Source: an uncultured Bacteroides sp. (GTDB lineage Bacteria; Bacteroidota; Bacteroidia; Bacteroidales; Bacteroidaceae). From it: 64,000 nucleotides of DNA. The stretch is taken from NCBI GenBank assembly GCA_949300425.1, contig CASGED010000066.1, positions 1 to 64,000 on the forward strand, read 5' to 3'. Both the position numbers and the translations under genes were made by a program. Shown here in pieces: positions 26,596 through 36,086 of this stretch (its first letter is position 1; each line of letters begins with the position of its first letter). The notes under the pieces were generated by a model, which was given only the letters and a program-made list of their open reading frames with translations, searched no databases and had not been told where the DNA came from.

Positions 26596-27348
26596 ATGAG
26601 AACAAACATCTTACGAACCGTTACACTTGCCTTGGGGCTACTGGCTTCCACAGTCCTTTGGGCGCAACAGCAAGGCGGGAAGCCGAAAGTGATGACTTCC
26701 GCCGCACCCGAAGAAACGGCTGTCTACAACCCATCAGGCAAAGTGCCCAAGGCTACGGCACAGAAGGCGAAAGACACCTCGCGGGACAATAAGAAACAAA
26801 CATCGAAAGCCGAGAAACCCCGCAAGGAAAAACGGGAAAGGACAGCCGCCTCCGCAGGGGCACGTTACCATGCCTTGAAGACGAACCTTGCCTTCGACGC
26901 CATCGGCGCGTTAAACCTCGCTTACGAAGTGCAGGTACACAAGCGCATGACCTTGGACATCCCCGTAACGTGGAGCCTGTGGGACGCGCAACGCGAACAT
27001 GCCCTGCGCATCGTGGCCCTGCAGCCCGAACTGCGCTGGTGGATGGGTGACGAACCGGGACGCGGCCACTTCTTCGGCCTGCACGCCCACGCCGCCTGGT
27101 ACAACCTGAAGTGGGACGACAAACGTTACCAAGACACCGGACGCCCCTTGTTGGGAGCCGGATTGAGCTACGGCTACAAGCTGCCCATCGGCGAACATTG
27201 GGGAGCGGAGTTCAACGCCGGCCTTGGTTATGCCAACATGAAGTATGACACCTATTATAATGTAGAAAACGGGGCACAGATCGATACCCGCATCCGCAAC
27301 TATTTCGGACTGACCCGTTTGGGATTGTCGCTTGTTTACCGTTTCTGA
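26596..27348 (+). CDS. DUF3575 outer-membrane-like protein of the fimbrillin cassette
   Basis: 250 residues. The signal peptide ends near TVLWAQQ. A low-complexity basic/charged linker (DNKKQTSKAEKPRKEKRER) precedes the DUF3575 domain (YHALKTNLAFDAIGALNLAYE, ELRWWMG, GHFFGLHAHAAWYNLKW, LSYGYKLPIGEHWGAEFN) ending GLSLVYRF. The beta-strand pattern with a terminal aromatic suggests an outer-membrane barrel. DUF3575 genes commonly precede Mfa/fimbrillin genes in Bacteroides, as here. ATG at 26596 is chosen over TTG at 26578 because it starts the signal peptide (MRTNILRTVTLALGLLAS). Confidence 0.8.
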   Translation: MRTNILRTVTLALGLLASTVLWAQQQGGKPKVMTSAAPEETAVYNPSGKVPKATAQKAKDTSRDNKKQTSKAEKPRKEKRERTAASAGARYHALKTNLAFDAIGALNLAYEVQVHKRMTLDIPVTWSLWDAQREHALRIVALQPELRWWMGDEPGRGHFFGLHAHAAWYNLKWDDKRYQDTGRPLLGAGLSYGYKLPIGEHWGAEFNAGLGYANMKYDTYYNVENGAQIDTRIRNYFGLTRLGLSLVYRF

Positions 27349-27367
27349 ACCTCTTAAAACAACAACC

Positions 27368-28444
27368 ATGATGAAAGTAAATGTACAACACATACTGACA
27401 CGGACCATCCAACTGCTCATATTCCCCGTGCTGATGGCCGCCTGCCAACTGCACGAAGAGCCCGAACTGACAGCGGACGGCGAATGGGGTGTAGACCCCA
27501 CCGAGGTGAACGTAGACCTCAACGTCCGACTCACCCTCAGCCTGCCCGGCCAAGGCGAAGAAGAAGATGCGGTAGGCGTGTTGCGCGTGCCCTCCACCAA
27601 CGAGTACCTGCGCCGCTTCATCGTCGAGGCCTACCTGAATCGTCAGCCGGTGGCAAGGGAGACGTTCCTCGAAGACATCACCGACCGCACGCACCTGACG
27701 TTGCCACTCAACATGAAGCTGCACGCCCGCAACTACCAATTGCTTATATGGAGCGACATCGTCAGCGCCGAGACGCCCGACGAAGATTTGTACTACAACA
27801 CGGAGACTTTGGTGCCCGTCATCCCTAACCGTTCCTCTCACACCGGCAACACGGAGTACAAGGATGTGTTTGCCGCTTCCGTCCCGTTGGACTTGACCTC
27901 CTATGCCGACCAATGGGGAGCTACGGTGGAAACCGACATCGAACTGACCCGTCCCGTGGCACGCTACGAACTCATCGCCACCGACGTAGAGGCGTTCCGC
28001 CAACGGATAGCCAACGGTGAGGTCAGCGGCAACCGCTTCACCGCCCGCATGAAGTATAGCGGCTACGTGCAAACGGGCTACAACGTGTTGGACGATGTGC
28101 TGAAGAACTCACTGATGTACATGCAGTACAACACCACCATCCGCCTGCCCGAAGAAGGGACAGAGGAACTCCGCATGGGCTTTGACTACGTGTTTGCCAA
28201 TGCGGGCGAAGCCTCTTCCATCCCGATGGAGGTAGAAATCGTGGACGAGAACCAAGTAACCATAGCCAACTCCGTCATCAGCGTGTCTTGCGAGCGGGGT
28301 AAGAACACCATCCTGCGTGACGCCTTCCTCACCAACAACGAGCAAGGCGGGGGCGACACCCCCGGAGGTGGTGACGAAGGCGGTGGCATCGGTTTCGACG
28401 ATGAATACGACGGCGAAATCAACATCGACGTACCGATGAACTAA
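27368..28444 (+). CDS. fimbrillin-family (FimB/Mfa2-like) lipoprotein
   Basis: 358 residues, lipoprotein signal with lipobox VLMAACQ. The body is beta-rich (VNVDLNVRLTLSLPG, YQLLIWSDIVSAE, YKDVFAASVPLDL, TRPVARYELIATD) like Mfa2/FimB anchors and DUF6562 proteins. A Gly/Asp-rich tail (GGGDTPGGGDEGGG) follows. As a lipoprotein ahead of the pilin gene it is likely the anchor or length regulator of a type V-like pilus. It starts 19 bp after the DUF3575 stop and is high-GC like its neighbours. Confidence 0.75.
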   Translation: MMKVNVQHILTRTIQLLIFPVLMAACQLHEEPELTADGEWGVDPTEVNVDLNVRLTLSLPGQGEEEDAVGVLRVPSTNEYLRRFIVEAYLNRQPVARETFLEDITDRTHLTLPLNMKLHARNYQLLIWSDIVSAETPDEDLYYNTETLVPVIPNRSSHTGNTEYKDVFAASVPLDLTSYADQWGATVETDIELTRPVARYELIATDVEAFRQRIANGEVSGNRFTARMKYSGYVQTGYNVLDDVLKNSLMYMQYNTTIRLPEEGTEELRMGFDYVFANAGEASSIPMEVEIVDENQVTIANSVISVSCERGKNTILRDAFLTNNEQGGGDTPGGGDEGGGIGFDDEYDGEINIDVPMN

Positions 28445-28505
28445 ACGAACTAAAACAATCTTGAGATAAAACAAATTAAGTATTAACATCTTTAACATTT
28501 TCACT

Positions 28506-30023
28506 ATGAAAAAGAATTATTTATTCTCAGCTTTGGCAGCCAGTCTGATGCTGTTCGCATCCTGCAGCCAAGAAGAAATCATCTCTACTGTAGGTGATCA
28601 ACAAGAGCCTGGTTCTTTGGCTACAATTAGCGTTAATCTGCCCGAAGAGGCAGCCACTCGTGCAATGCCGACAGTTGAAGGTTTTACCCGCCGTTGCATC
28701 CTGCAATTGGTTGACGCAAGCGGTGTAGCAATTTCCGGTTATCGTTATGAAGAAGAAGTAACTGCGGAAACTGTATCTTTCACTTATGAAGTACCTGCCG
28801 AGGCAGATTACCAATGCGTATTTTGGGCGGATTATATACAGACTGCTGAAACTGATTATATCTACGACACCCAAAACCTTCCTAACATCGGTTATACGGG
28901 TATGAACAATGGACCTCATTTTACAGATGCAGCTGATGCTTTCTGTGGCGTATTAAATCCCGCAACTGCAGCCAGCACAACGTTGACCCGTCCTTTGACC
29001 CGCATCAATTTGGGAACTGAGACACCTGCCAATTTTAGTGGCTATACCAACATTGAAGTTAGTAGATTCAACATTCCTGCCGGTTATGATATTTTCAACC
29101 AAACTGCATTGACTACAGAAAATAAAGAAATTCGTTTGGCATCACAAGCAATGACCAATGCCGAAACTGGAGATTGGGCACACTTCTATGTATTTGCCGC
29201 AGCCAACGAAACATCTTTTTCAACGAATATGGTTGTTACAGTCAGCGGCGAGAGTGTAGAAAACAAGACAAGTACTATTACCTCATTGACACTTGACGCA
29301 AATATGCTCGTTGATATGAACTTTACAGAAGATCCTGAAGCACCCGAAACAATGGATGTTACTGTAAGCTTTGGTGATGAATATGAAAATCAACCGATAG
29401 ACCCGAACGCTCCACTTGCTGTAGGTGACTACATTGACGCTACTGGTGCTAAGACTGACGCTTCTTCGGCTGTGGCTGTAGTATTTGCGTTGGCTGAAGG
29501 TAAAGTTGATGCATCTACATATGGTGAAGGTAATACAGTTGAAGCATACGCTGTATCTTTAACAAAAGCTGCGGGACGTGCATACCTGAAAGATGGTTCT
29601 GCTGGAACATGGACACCGACATTAGTTTCGACTGCCACAATGGATACAGAAAGTCCTTATAGCGGTTACCAAATGAGCTCTGATATGTTGACATCTATCG
29701 GTGATTATGCTTCTACTCTCTTTACTGCATATAACACGTGGGTAAGCAGCAGTAGTTCTATAAGTAATGCAAGTAACTGGTACATTCCTTCGTATGCACA
29801 ATTGCAAGACATATTAACTTTGGACAATGCAACTCTTAAGGAAGCTCTGAATGGGGCTTACACCTCTACTTACTTTTTAATATCAAGCAGTGTAAACGCA
29901 GATTTAACAATACATGGTAGTAGCTACAACTCCACAGATGGTACGGTGCAGAATGCTAATCAGAACATTGATCCTACATCACATCAAGGTGTTATCTTCC
30001 CAGTAGTCACCATCTTCGAATAA
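28506..30023 (+). CDS. fimbrillin-family pilus subunit with FISUMP-like C-terminal domain
   Basis: 505 residues, lipobox LFASCSQEE. The N-terminal two thirds form a fimbrillin/DUF6562-like domain; EEAATRAMP near residue 55 is the kind of Arg site where type V pilins are matured. Residues ~305-505 include NWYIPSYAQLQDIL and TYFLISSSVN, matching the W-x-x-PS...L and YWSS-type motifs of FISUMP/DUF1566 domains, thought to be exposed adhesive modules. It is visibly more AT-rich (TTT, GAA, AAT codons) than the neighbouring lipoprotein and lyase genes, suggesting a different origin or diversifying exchange. It is probably the main or tip subunit. Confidence 0.75.
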   Translation: MKKNYLFSALAASLMLFASCSQEEIISTVGDQQEPGSLATISVNLPEEAATRAMPTVEGFTRRCILQLVDASGVAISGYRYEEEVTAETVSFTYEVPAEADYQCVFWADYIQTAETDYIYDTQNLPNIGYTGMNNGPHFTDAADAFCGVLNPATAASTTLTRPLTRINLGTETPANFSGYTNIEVSRFNIPAGYDIFNQTALTTENKEIRLASQAMTNAETGDWAHFYVFAAANETSFSTNMVVTVSGESVENKTSTITSLTLDANMLVDMNFTEDPEAPETMDVTVSFGDEYENQPIDPNAPLAVGDYIDATGAKTDASSAVAVVFALAEGKVDASTYGEGNTVEAYAVSLTKAAGRAYLKDGSAGTWTPTLVSTATMDTESPYSGYQMSSDMLTSIGDYASTLFTAYNTWVSSSSSISNASNWYIPSYAQLQDILTLDNATLKEALNGAYTSTYFLISSSVNADLTIHGSSYNSTDGTVQNANQNIDPTSHQGVIFPVVTIFE

Positions 30024-30065
30024 CCACCTTATTAAATTAACTGGTACGATTGTAGAACAACTTTC

Positions 30066-30098
30066 ACTTCCTCTCCCCACGATACGGGGAGGGGAAGT
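30066..30098. terminator. GC-rich hairpin after the pilin gene
   Basis: ACTTCCTCTCCCC (30066-30078) pairs with GGGGAGGGGAAGT (30086-30098), 12 of 13 pairs. No U-tract follows, so it may end transcription weakly or stabilise the pilin mRNA. Confidence 0.5.
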
Positions 30099-30128
30099 TC
30101 CTAAAGAAAACAGCATGAACAAATCAAT

Positions 30129-30220
30129 ATGGTAGAAATGTTCTACCTTCCCTGGTCGAGATGTTCTACCAACTCTGGTCGAGACATTCGACTAACTCTG
30201 GTCGAGACGTTCGACCGCCC
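30129..30220. repeat. 23-bp-period palindromic tandem array, 4 units
   Basis: Four 23-bp units start at 30129, 30152, 30175 and 30198. Each contains an imperfect palindrome of the form GGTMGA-N5-TYKACC (for example GGTCGAGACGTTCGACC), then 5-6 spacer bases. The array ends 45 bp before the second lyase gene and could be an operator array. Confidence 0.75.
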
Positions 30221-30265
30221 GAAAGCAGAAAACAATATAACCCACTATATAAAACCGTGAACTCC

Positions 30266-32818
30266 ATGACCCGCAACACTCTCCGCACACTGACCCTTGG
30301 CTTGGTAGCCCTCGGCTTGCTAAGCAACTGCTCGTGCCAAAGCGATACCCTGCCGGAACCGGAACAACCGCAACACGAAGTTCCCACGGAAGCACCGGAC
30401 GCTTACCGGGACAAGATACGCACGCAGCCCTACCCCAAGGCGGACAACGAACTGATGATGAATCCCGCCCCCCTCATCGTGCCCCAAGCCATGAAGACGG
30501 ACGAGTGCCTGCAGTTCAACCTGTCGCGCACGGAGGACTTCAGCGACGCGGAAGCCATCCTGACCGAACCGCAACCGTGGTGCATGTACAACCTGCACCG
30601 CCCGTTGGAGGAAGGCACGTGGTATTGGCGTTTCCGCAACATCAAGGCGGACGGGACGGGCGAAGGCGCATGGAGTGAAACCTACCGCTTCGAAGTGACC
30701 ACCGGACTGCCTACGTTCGTCACGCCTACCTTTGAAACTTTCTTGCAGAACGCGCCCCGCATCTATCCGCGCTTGTACTGCTTCCTCAATCCCCGCATCG
30801 ATGCCGCACGCCGCAACGTGACCTCGCATCCCGAATATCGTGGACTGACCACCCGTGCCGCCATCGCCCTTGCCGACGACTATGCCACCGGTGGCCTTGC
30901 CGCCCGCGCCGAGACCTTGCGCCAACACGCCACGTGGCTGTACCATGCCTATATGCTGACCCGGCAACGCACTTATGCCGACAAACTGAAGGAACTGCTG
31001 GACGCCCTGATTGCCACGCCGCCCACAGACGCGGAACTGTTTGCCGACAACTTCACGTCCAGCAGCATCGCCCTGTGCCACGCCGCCGCTTACGACTTGC
31101 TCTACGACCAACTGACAGACGCCGAGCGTGCCGCCTCCGAAGCGGAGATGTTGCGCGTATTGCGTCATTACTACGCCGAGAACGTGGGCTACCAAGAGAA
31201 CCACATCTTCGACAACCACTTCTGGCAACAAAACATGCGCATCTACTTCCAATGCGCTTTCCTACTCTACAGCAACCCGCAATACTCCGACGAGGTATTG
31301 CCCATGCTGGAATACTATTATGAATTGTGGACGGCCCGCGCCCCCGCCGGCGGCTTCAACCGCGACGGGATGTGGCACAACGGTACCGGCTACTTCCCCG
31401 CCAACGTCAAGACCCTCGCCTACATGCCTGCCTTGCTGTCCTACGTGGCACGTTACGACTTCCTGCAACATCCGTGGTACCGTCGCTGCGGACAGGCGTT
31501 GGCTTACAGCTTCCCGCCCCACTCCGCCAGCAACGGCTTTGGCGATGGCAGCGAATCGGGCAACGAGCCCAGCCGGTTGACCGCCGCTTTTGCCGACTAC
31601 ATCGCCCGTGAGGTAGACGACAGCTATGCGGGATGGTATGCCACCGAGTGTAGCGATTTAGTACAAACGGATTACGAGCTTCGCCTCTACCGCATGTGCG
31701 CCGACCGCAGCTATGACACCGCGCTGCCCGCCGACGCTCCCCATTTGGTATGGTACAAAGACGCGGGCGAAGTGGCGATGCACAGTCGTCCCGGTGACAC
31801 GGAGCACGACTTGGCCCTGTCGTTCCGCTCCAGCACCTTCGGCTCGGGCAGCCACACCACCGCCAGCCAGAATGCCTTCAACCTGCTATACGGCGGTGAG
31901 AACATCTACCGCAGCAGCGGCTACTACCAGAACTTCAGCGACGCCCATAACCTGATGTCCTACCGGCACACCCGGGCGCACAACACGATATTGGTGAACG
32001 GCATCGGACAGCCCTATTCCACCAAGGGATATGGCAACGTGGTACGTGCCCTCACCGGCAACCACATCAGCTATTGCTTAGGCGACGCCTCGCACGCTTA
32101 CTGCGGCGTGACAGACGACCCGATGTGGGTAGCAGCCTTCGAGGCGGCGGGCATCGGGCAGACACCGGAGAACGGATTCGGCGAGACACCGCTCACCAAG
32201 TACCGCCGCCACGTACTGATGCTGCATCCCGACATCGTCCTTGTCTACGATGAACTGGAAGCCTCCGAGGCCGCTCGTTGGGACTGGTTGCTGCACAGCC
32301 CCGTGCGGTTCAACCTCAACGAAGGCGAACAGATGCTGAGCACGAGCAACCAACGTTACTATGCCGTAACCAACTTATACGGAAGCCACGACTTCGCCCT
32401 CACGCAGACCGACCAATTCGTTGTGCCGCCTGCCACGAGTGGAGACGCTTATCCCAACCAATGGCACCTGACCGCACACACGGACAGCACGGCGGCCACC
32501 CGCTACTTAGCCATCATTCAGGTTGGCGCAAGGGACGAGACAAGCCCGATGCCCGTACGCCGCGAGGGAAACACGTTCATCATTGGCGAATGGACCATAG
32601 AAGCAACATTGGATGACAACGAGAAGCCACGCCTGCAAGTGACCCACACTACTCTCCCGACAGTATTCAGTTATGGAGATAACAATCCGCTGTTGGGCGA
32701 CAAAACATATACCCGCCAATATACAGGCTCATCCATCCTCTATGATGAAACGACCGACATGTATGAAGTACAGGAGATGACAGACCGGCAAGCGATAAAT
32801 ACAAGAAGTTTACAATGA
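30266..32818 (+). CDS. DUF4962 / heparinase II/III-family lyase lipoprotein, copy 2
   Basis: 850 residues, lipoprotein signal (LGLLSNCSCQS). It has the same architecture as the lyase at 23.8 kb: DUF4962 sandwich (EGTWYWRFRNIKADG), alpha toroid with ENHIFDNHFWQQNM and MWHNGTGYFPANVKT, then the beta-sheet domain with SHTTASQNAFNLLYGG and YRHTRAHNTILVNGIGQ. The two are paralogues, one lipid-anchored, one apparently soluble, so they may act at the surface and in the periplasm respectively (inference). The ATG at 30266 is taken because it starts the lipoprotein signal; the frame extends upstream through the repeat array. Its last bases (ATGA) overlap the susC start. Confidence 0.85.
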   Translation: MTRNTLRTLTLGLVALGLLSNCSCQSDTLPEPEQPQHEVPTEAPDAYRDKIRTQPYPKADNELMMNPAPLIVPQAMKTDECLQFNLSRTEDFSDAEAILTEPQPWCMYNLHRPLEEGTWYWRFRNIKADGTGEGAWSETYRFEVTTGLPTFVTPTFETFLQNAPRIYPRLYCFLNPRIDAARRNVTSHPEYRGLTTRAAIALADDYATGGLAARAETLRQHATWLYHAYMLTRQRTYADKLKELLDALIATPPTDAELFADNFTSSSIALCHAAAYDLLYDQLTDAERAASEAEMLRVLRHYYAENVGYQENHIFDNHFWQQNMRIYFQCAFLLYSNPQYSDEVLPMLEYYYELWTARAPAGGFNRDGMWHNGTGYFPANVKTLAYMPALLSYVARYDFLQHPWYRRCGQALAYSFPPHSASNGFGDGSESGNEPSRLTAAFADYIAREVDDSYAGWYATECSDLVQTDYELRLYRMCADRSYDTALPADAPHLVWYKDAGEVAMHSRPGDTEHDLALSFRSSTFGSGSHTTASQNAFNLLYGGENIYRSSGYYQNFSDAHNLMSYRHTRAHNTILVNGIGQPYSTKGYGNVVRALTGNHISYCLGDASHAYCGVTDDPMWVAAFEAAGIGQTPENGFGETPLTKYRRHVLMLHPDIVLVYDELEASEAARWDWLLHSPVRFNLNEGEQMLSTSNQRYYAVTNLYGSHDFALTQTDQFVVPPATSGDAYPNQWHLTAHTDSTAATRYLAIIQVGARDETSPMPVRREGNTFIIGEWTIEATLDDNEKPRLQVTHTTLPTVFSYGDNNPLLGDKTYTRQYTGSSILYDETTDMYEVQEMTDRQAINTRSLQ

Positions 32819-35800
32819 ATAATCACATAAAACATACCGTAATGAGAAACAGACTAATCATCACACTGCTGCTGATAGCCGGAACAATCACCGGCATACG
32901 TGCCCAGCAACTTACCGTCACCGGCAAGGTGATAGACAACGAGGGGCTGGAAGTCATCGGTGGTAATGTCACCATCAAAGGAGTATCAGGCGTGGGCACC
33001 ATCACGGACATCAACGGCCAATACACCATCACGGTGAACGATGCTTCGAAGGACGTGTTGGTTTTCTCCTTCATCGGACTCAAGACGCAGGAGGTACCCG
33101 TGAAGGGACGCAAGCAGATAGACGTCACCCTGCGCACGGACGACCAACTCTTGGAGGAAGTCGTGGTAGTGGGCTACGCCACCATGAAACGCAAGGACCT
33201 GACCGGTTCGGTAGCTTCGGTCAAGAGCGAAGACCTGACCAAGGTGCCTACCTCGGACGCCACGCAAGCCTTGGCGGGACGCATGGCGGGCGTGCAGGTT
33301 ATCCAAAGTGACGGCCAGCCCGGCTCGGACGTGTCGGTAAGGGTGCGCGGCGGAATCTCCATCACGCAGGACAACGAGCCGCTGTACGTCATTGACGGAT
33401 TCCCCACCGAGGACGGCATGAGCAACCTCGACCCAGGCGACATCGAAAGCATTGACGTGCTGAAGGACGCTTCCGCCACCGCCATCTATGGGGCGCGCGG
33501 CGCCAACGGTGTGGTATTGGTGACGACCAAAAGCGGCTCCAGCCAGAAGGAGGGGAAAGGGACACTGAGCTTCGACTTCTACTTAGGCTTCCGCAAATTG
33601 GCGAACCGCCTGCATGTGCTCGATGTGGAGGAATACGTGCTGGCGGACTACGAACGGACGCTGGGCAACGCCTCCAGTTCACCCGAAGAATCCATCCGCG
33701 CCTGGCAGAACCGCTACGGCAGCTTCTTAGAGATACACGACAACTATGCCGACCGTGCAGGCATTGACTGGTTGGACGAGACCATGGGCCGCACCACACT
33801 GACACAGAACTACCGCGTGGCCTTCAGCGGAGGAAGCGATGCCGTGAAATACAGCCTGTCCTACAATTACAATAAAGACGAAGGAGCCATGGTGTACAGC
33901 GGCAGCGACCGCCACAACATCTCCATGAGCGTCAACGGCAAGCTGAATGACAAACTGAGCGTGACCGGACGTTTCACGTTCGACCAACGCAACATCTATG
34001 GCGCGGGCGTGGCGGGCAACGGCACCAACGAAGGGGGCAGCAACACCGATGCGCGTTTCAATAAGATGGCGCAGATTCTGCAATACCGCCCCATCCAAGG
34101 CCTGCGCTACAGCGATGAAGATCTGCTCATACAGGATGCTTTGTCAGAAGATACGGATGACTCGGTGACACAGAACCCACTCATCAATGCTTCCGAAGAA
34201 AGAGATGACCGCGAAATGCGCACGTTCCAAGTCAACGGCGGCCTGACCTATAAGCTCATGAAGGGACTGACATTCCGCAACACCACCGGTATGCGCTACC
34301 GCACCCAACGCCGCGAACTGTTCTACGGCGAGCGCTCCATCATGGGACGCCGTAACGGCATCTACGGCAGCATACGCAACACGGAAGACGGAAGTTTTCA
34401 GACTTCGAACGTGCTGACCTACGAGAAACGGTTTAAAGATATACACAAAGTGACCGCCCAGTTAGGACAGGAGTTTGTACATCGCTGGGAGCGTTATGTG
34501 CTGACCGGCGTCTCCAACCTGCCTTCCGACGATTTCCAGTTGGACGACATGGGGCTGGGTACTCCCTCAACGGCACAAAGCAGCGTGAACGATGACGATA
34601 ATCTGCTGTCATTCTTCGCCCGTGTCAACTACGATTTTTCAGACAAATATCTGCTGAGCGCCACATTCCGTGCAGACGGTTCGTCCAAGTTCGGAAAGGA
34701 CAACAAGTGGGGCTACTTCCCCGCCGTATCAGCGGCGTGGCGACTGAGCGAGGAAACGTTTGTCAAGAACCTCAACCTGTTCTCCGACCTAAAGTTGCGT
34801 GTCGGCTATGGTTTGGCCGGTAATAACCGCATCGGCAGCTACAACAGCTTGGCACTGCTGACATCGCTCAACACGGCGATGGGCGGACAGTTAGTGCCGG
34901 GCTATGCCTCGAGCACAATTCCCAACCCCGACCTGAAATGGGAAGCCAACAAGACGTTCAACTTCGGACTGGACTTCGGCTTCTTGGAGCAACGCATCAC
35001 CATCTCGCCCGAATTCTACATCAACCGAAGCAGCAACCTGTTGCTGAACGCGCAGGTACCTTTGTCCTCAGGCTACGGCAGCATGATCATCAACGCCGGC
35101 GAGACCAAAAACATGGGTGTGGACCTCACCATCAACACCAACAACATCACAACCAAAGACTTCAACTGGACCACCCAGTTGACCCTGTCGCACAACAAGA
35201 ATACGGTGGAAGCACTGACGGGCGAATCCGTGCAATACTACGAAGCTCAGTTCGGGCACAACCAGAGCACGCACCGTTTAGCCGTGGGTGAACCTATCGG
35301 ACAATTCTACGGCTATGTCACTGAAGGACTGTATCAGGTGGCGGATTTCGACTACAATGAAACCACGCAAACTTATACACTGAAGGAAAACGTACCTTAT
35401 AAAGGCAGTCGTGCCGACGTACAACCCGGCGACTGGAAGTTTAAGGACATGGACAAGAACGGGGTCATCAATGACAACGACCGCACCGTCATAGGCAACG
35501 CCTCGCCCATCATCTACGGCGGTCTGAACAACAACTTCACCTACAAGAACTTCGACCTGAGCATCTTTCTCACCTACAGCTACGGCAACGAGGTGCTGAA
35601 CGCCACCAAGTTGGTCACCACCAAAGTAGGCGCACAAAACAACAACGCCCTCGACGTGATGAACAGCGGCAACCGTTGGGTGACGGTCAACGCCAACGGC
35701 GAACGGGTGACAGACCGTGACGAACTGACCGCCTTGAACGCCGGAAAGACCGTCGCCTCCTGGCACGACAACGAGCAAGGCGACGAGTATGTCCACTCGT

Positions 35801-36057
35801 GGGCGGTGGAGGACGCTTCTTACCTGCGCCTCAGCAACCTGACATTCGGCTATACGTTCCCCAAACAGGTAGTCCGTAAAATAGGGCTGAGCAAACTGCG
35901 CCTCTACTTCACGGGCAACAACCTGCTGACATGGACACCTTACACAGGCTTCGACCCCGAAGTGTCCAACATGCGCAGCCCGCTGACACCGGGTGTGGAC
36001 TTCGGCGCCTATCCGCGCAGCCGCAGCTTCATCTTCGGTGCCAACATCTCATTCTAA
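32815..36057 (+). CDS. SusC/RagA-family TonB-dependent outer-membrane transporter
   Basis: 1080 residues. Signal peptide core IITLLLIAGTITGIRAQQ, regulatory-like domain (VTGKVIDNEGLEVIGGNV), TonB-box-like EEVVVVGYATMKRKDLTG, plug (RMAGVQVIQSDGQPGSD, LYVIDGFPTEDG) and a barrel ending RSFIFGANISF. The start overlaps the lyase stop (ATGA); an alternative ATG at 32842 would begin MRNRLIITLLL, a more usual signal peptide. It works with the SusD protein encoded 29 bp downstream to import oligosaccharides made by the lyases. Confidence 0.95.
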   Translation: MNNHIKHTVMRNRLIITLLLIAGTITGIRAQQLTVTGKVIDNEGLEVIGGNVTIKGVSGVGTITDINGQYTITVNDASKDVLVFSFIGLKTQEVPVKGRKQIDVTLRTDDQLLEEVVVVGYATMKRKDLTGSVASVKSEDLTKVPTSDATQALAGRMAGVQVIQSDGQPGSDVSVRVRGGISITQDNEPLYVIDGFPTEDGMSNLDPGDIESIDVLKDASATAIYGARGANGVVLVTTKSGSSQKEGKGTLSFDFYLGFRKLANRLHVLDVEEYVLADYERTLGNASSSPEESIRAWQNRYGSFLEIHDNYADRAGIDWLDETMGRTTLTQNYRVAFSGGSDAVKYSLSYNYNKDEGAMVYSGSDRHNISMSVNGKLNDKLSVTGRFTFDQRNIYGAGVAGNGTNEGGSNTDARFNKMAQILQYRPIQGLRYSDEDLLIQDALSEDTDDSVTQNPLINASEERDDREMRTFQVNGGLTYKLMKGLTFRNTTGMRYRTQRRELFYGERSIMGRRNGIYGSIRNTEDGSFQTSNVLTYEKRFKDIHKVTAQLGQEFVHRWERYVLTGVSNLPSDDFQLDDMGLGTPSTAQSSVNDDDNLLSFFARVNYDFSDKYLLSATFRADGSSKFGKDNKWGYFPAVSAAWRLSEETFVKNLNLFSDLKLRVGYGLAGNNRIGSYNSLALLTSLNTAMGGQLVPGYASSTIPNPDLKWEANKTFNFGLDFGFLEQRITISPEFYINRSSNLLLNAQVPLSSGYGSMIINAGETKNMGVDLTINTNNITTKDFNWTTQLTLSHNKNTVEALTGESVQYYEAQFGHNQSTHRLAVGEPIGQFYGYVTEGLYQVADFDYNETTQTYTLKENVPYKGSRADVQPGDWKFKDMDKNGVINDNDRTVIGNASPIIYGGLNNNFTYKNFDLSIFLTYSYGNEVLNATKLVTTKVGAQNNNALDVMNSGNRWVTVNANGERVTDRDELTALNAGKTVASWHDNEQGDEYVHSWAVEDASYLRLSNLTFGYTFPKQVVRKIGLSKLRLYFTGNNLLTWTPYTGFDPEVSNMRSPLTPGVDFGAYPRSRSFIFGANISF

Positions 36058-36086
36058 CGTTTACACCATATTAATATATATATAAT

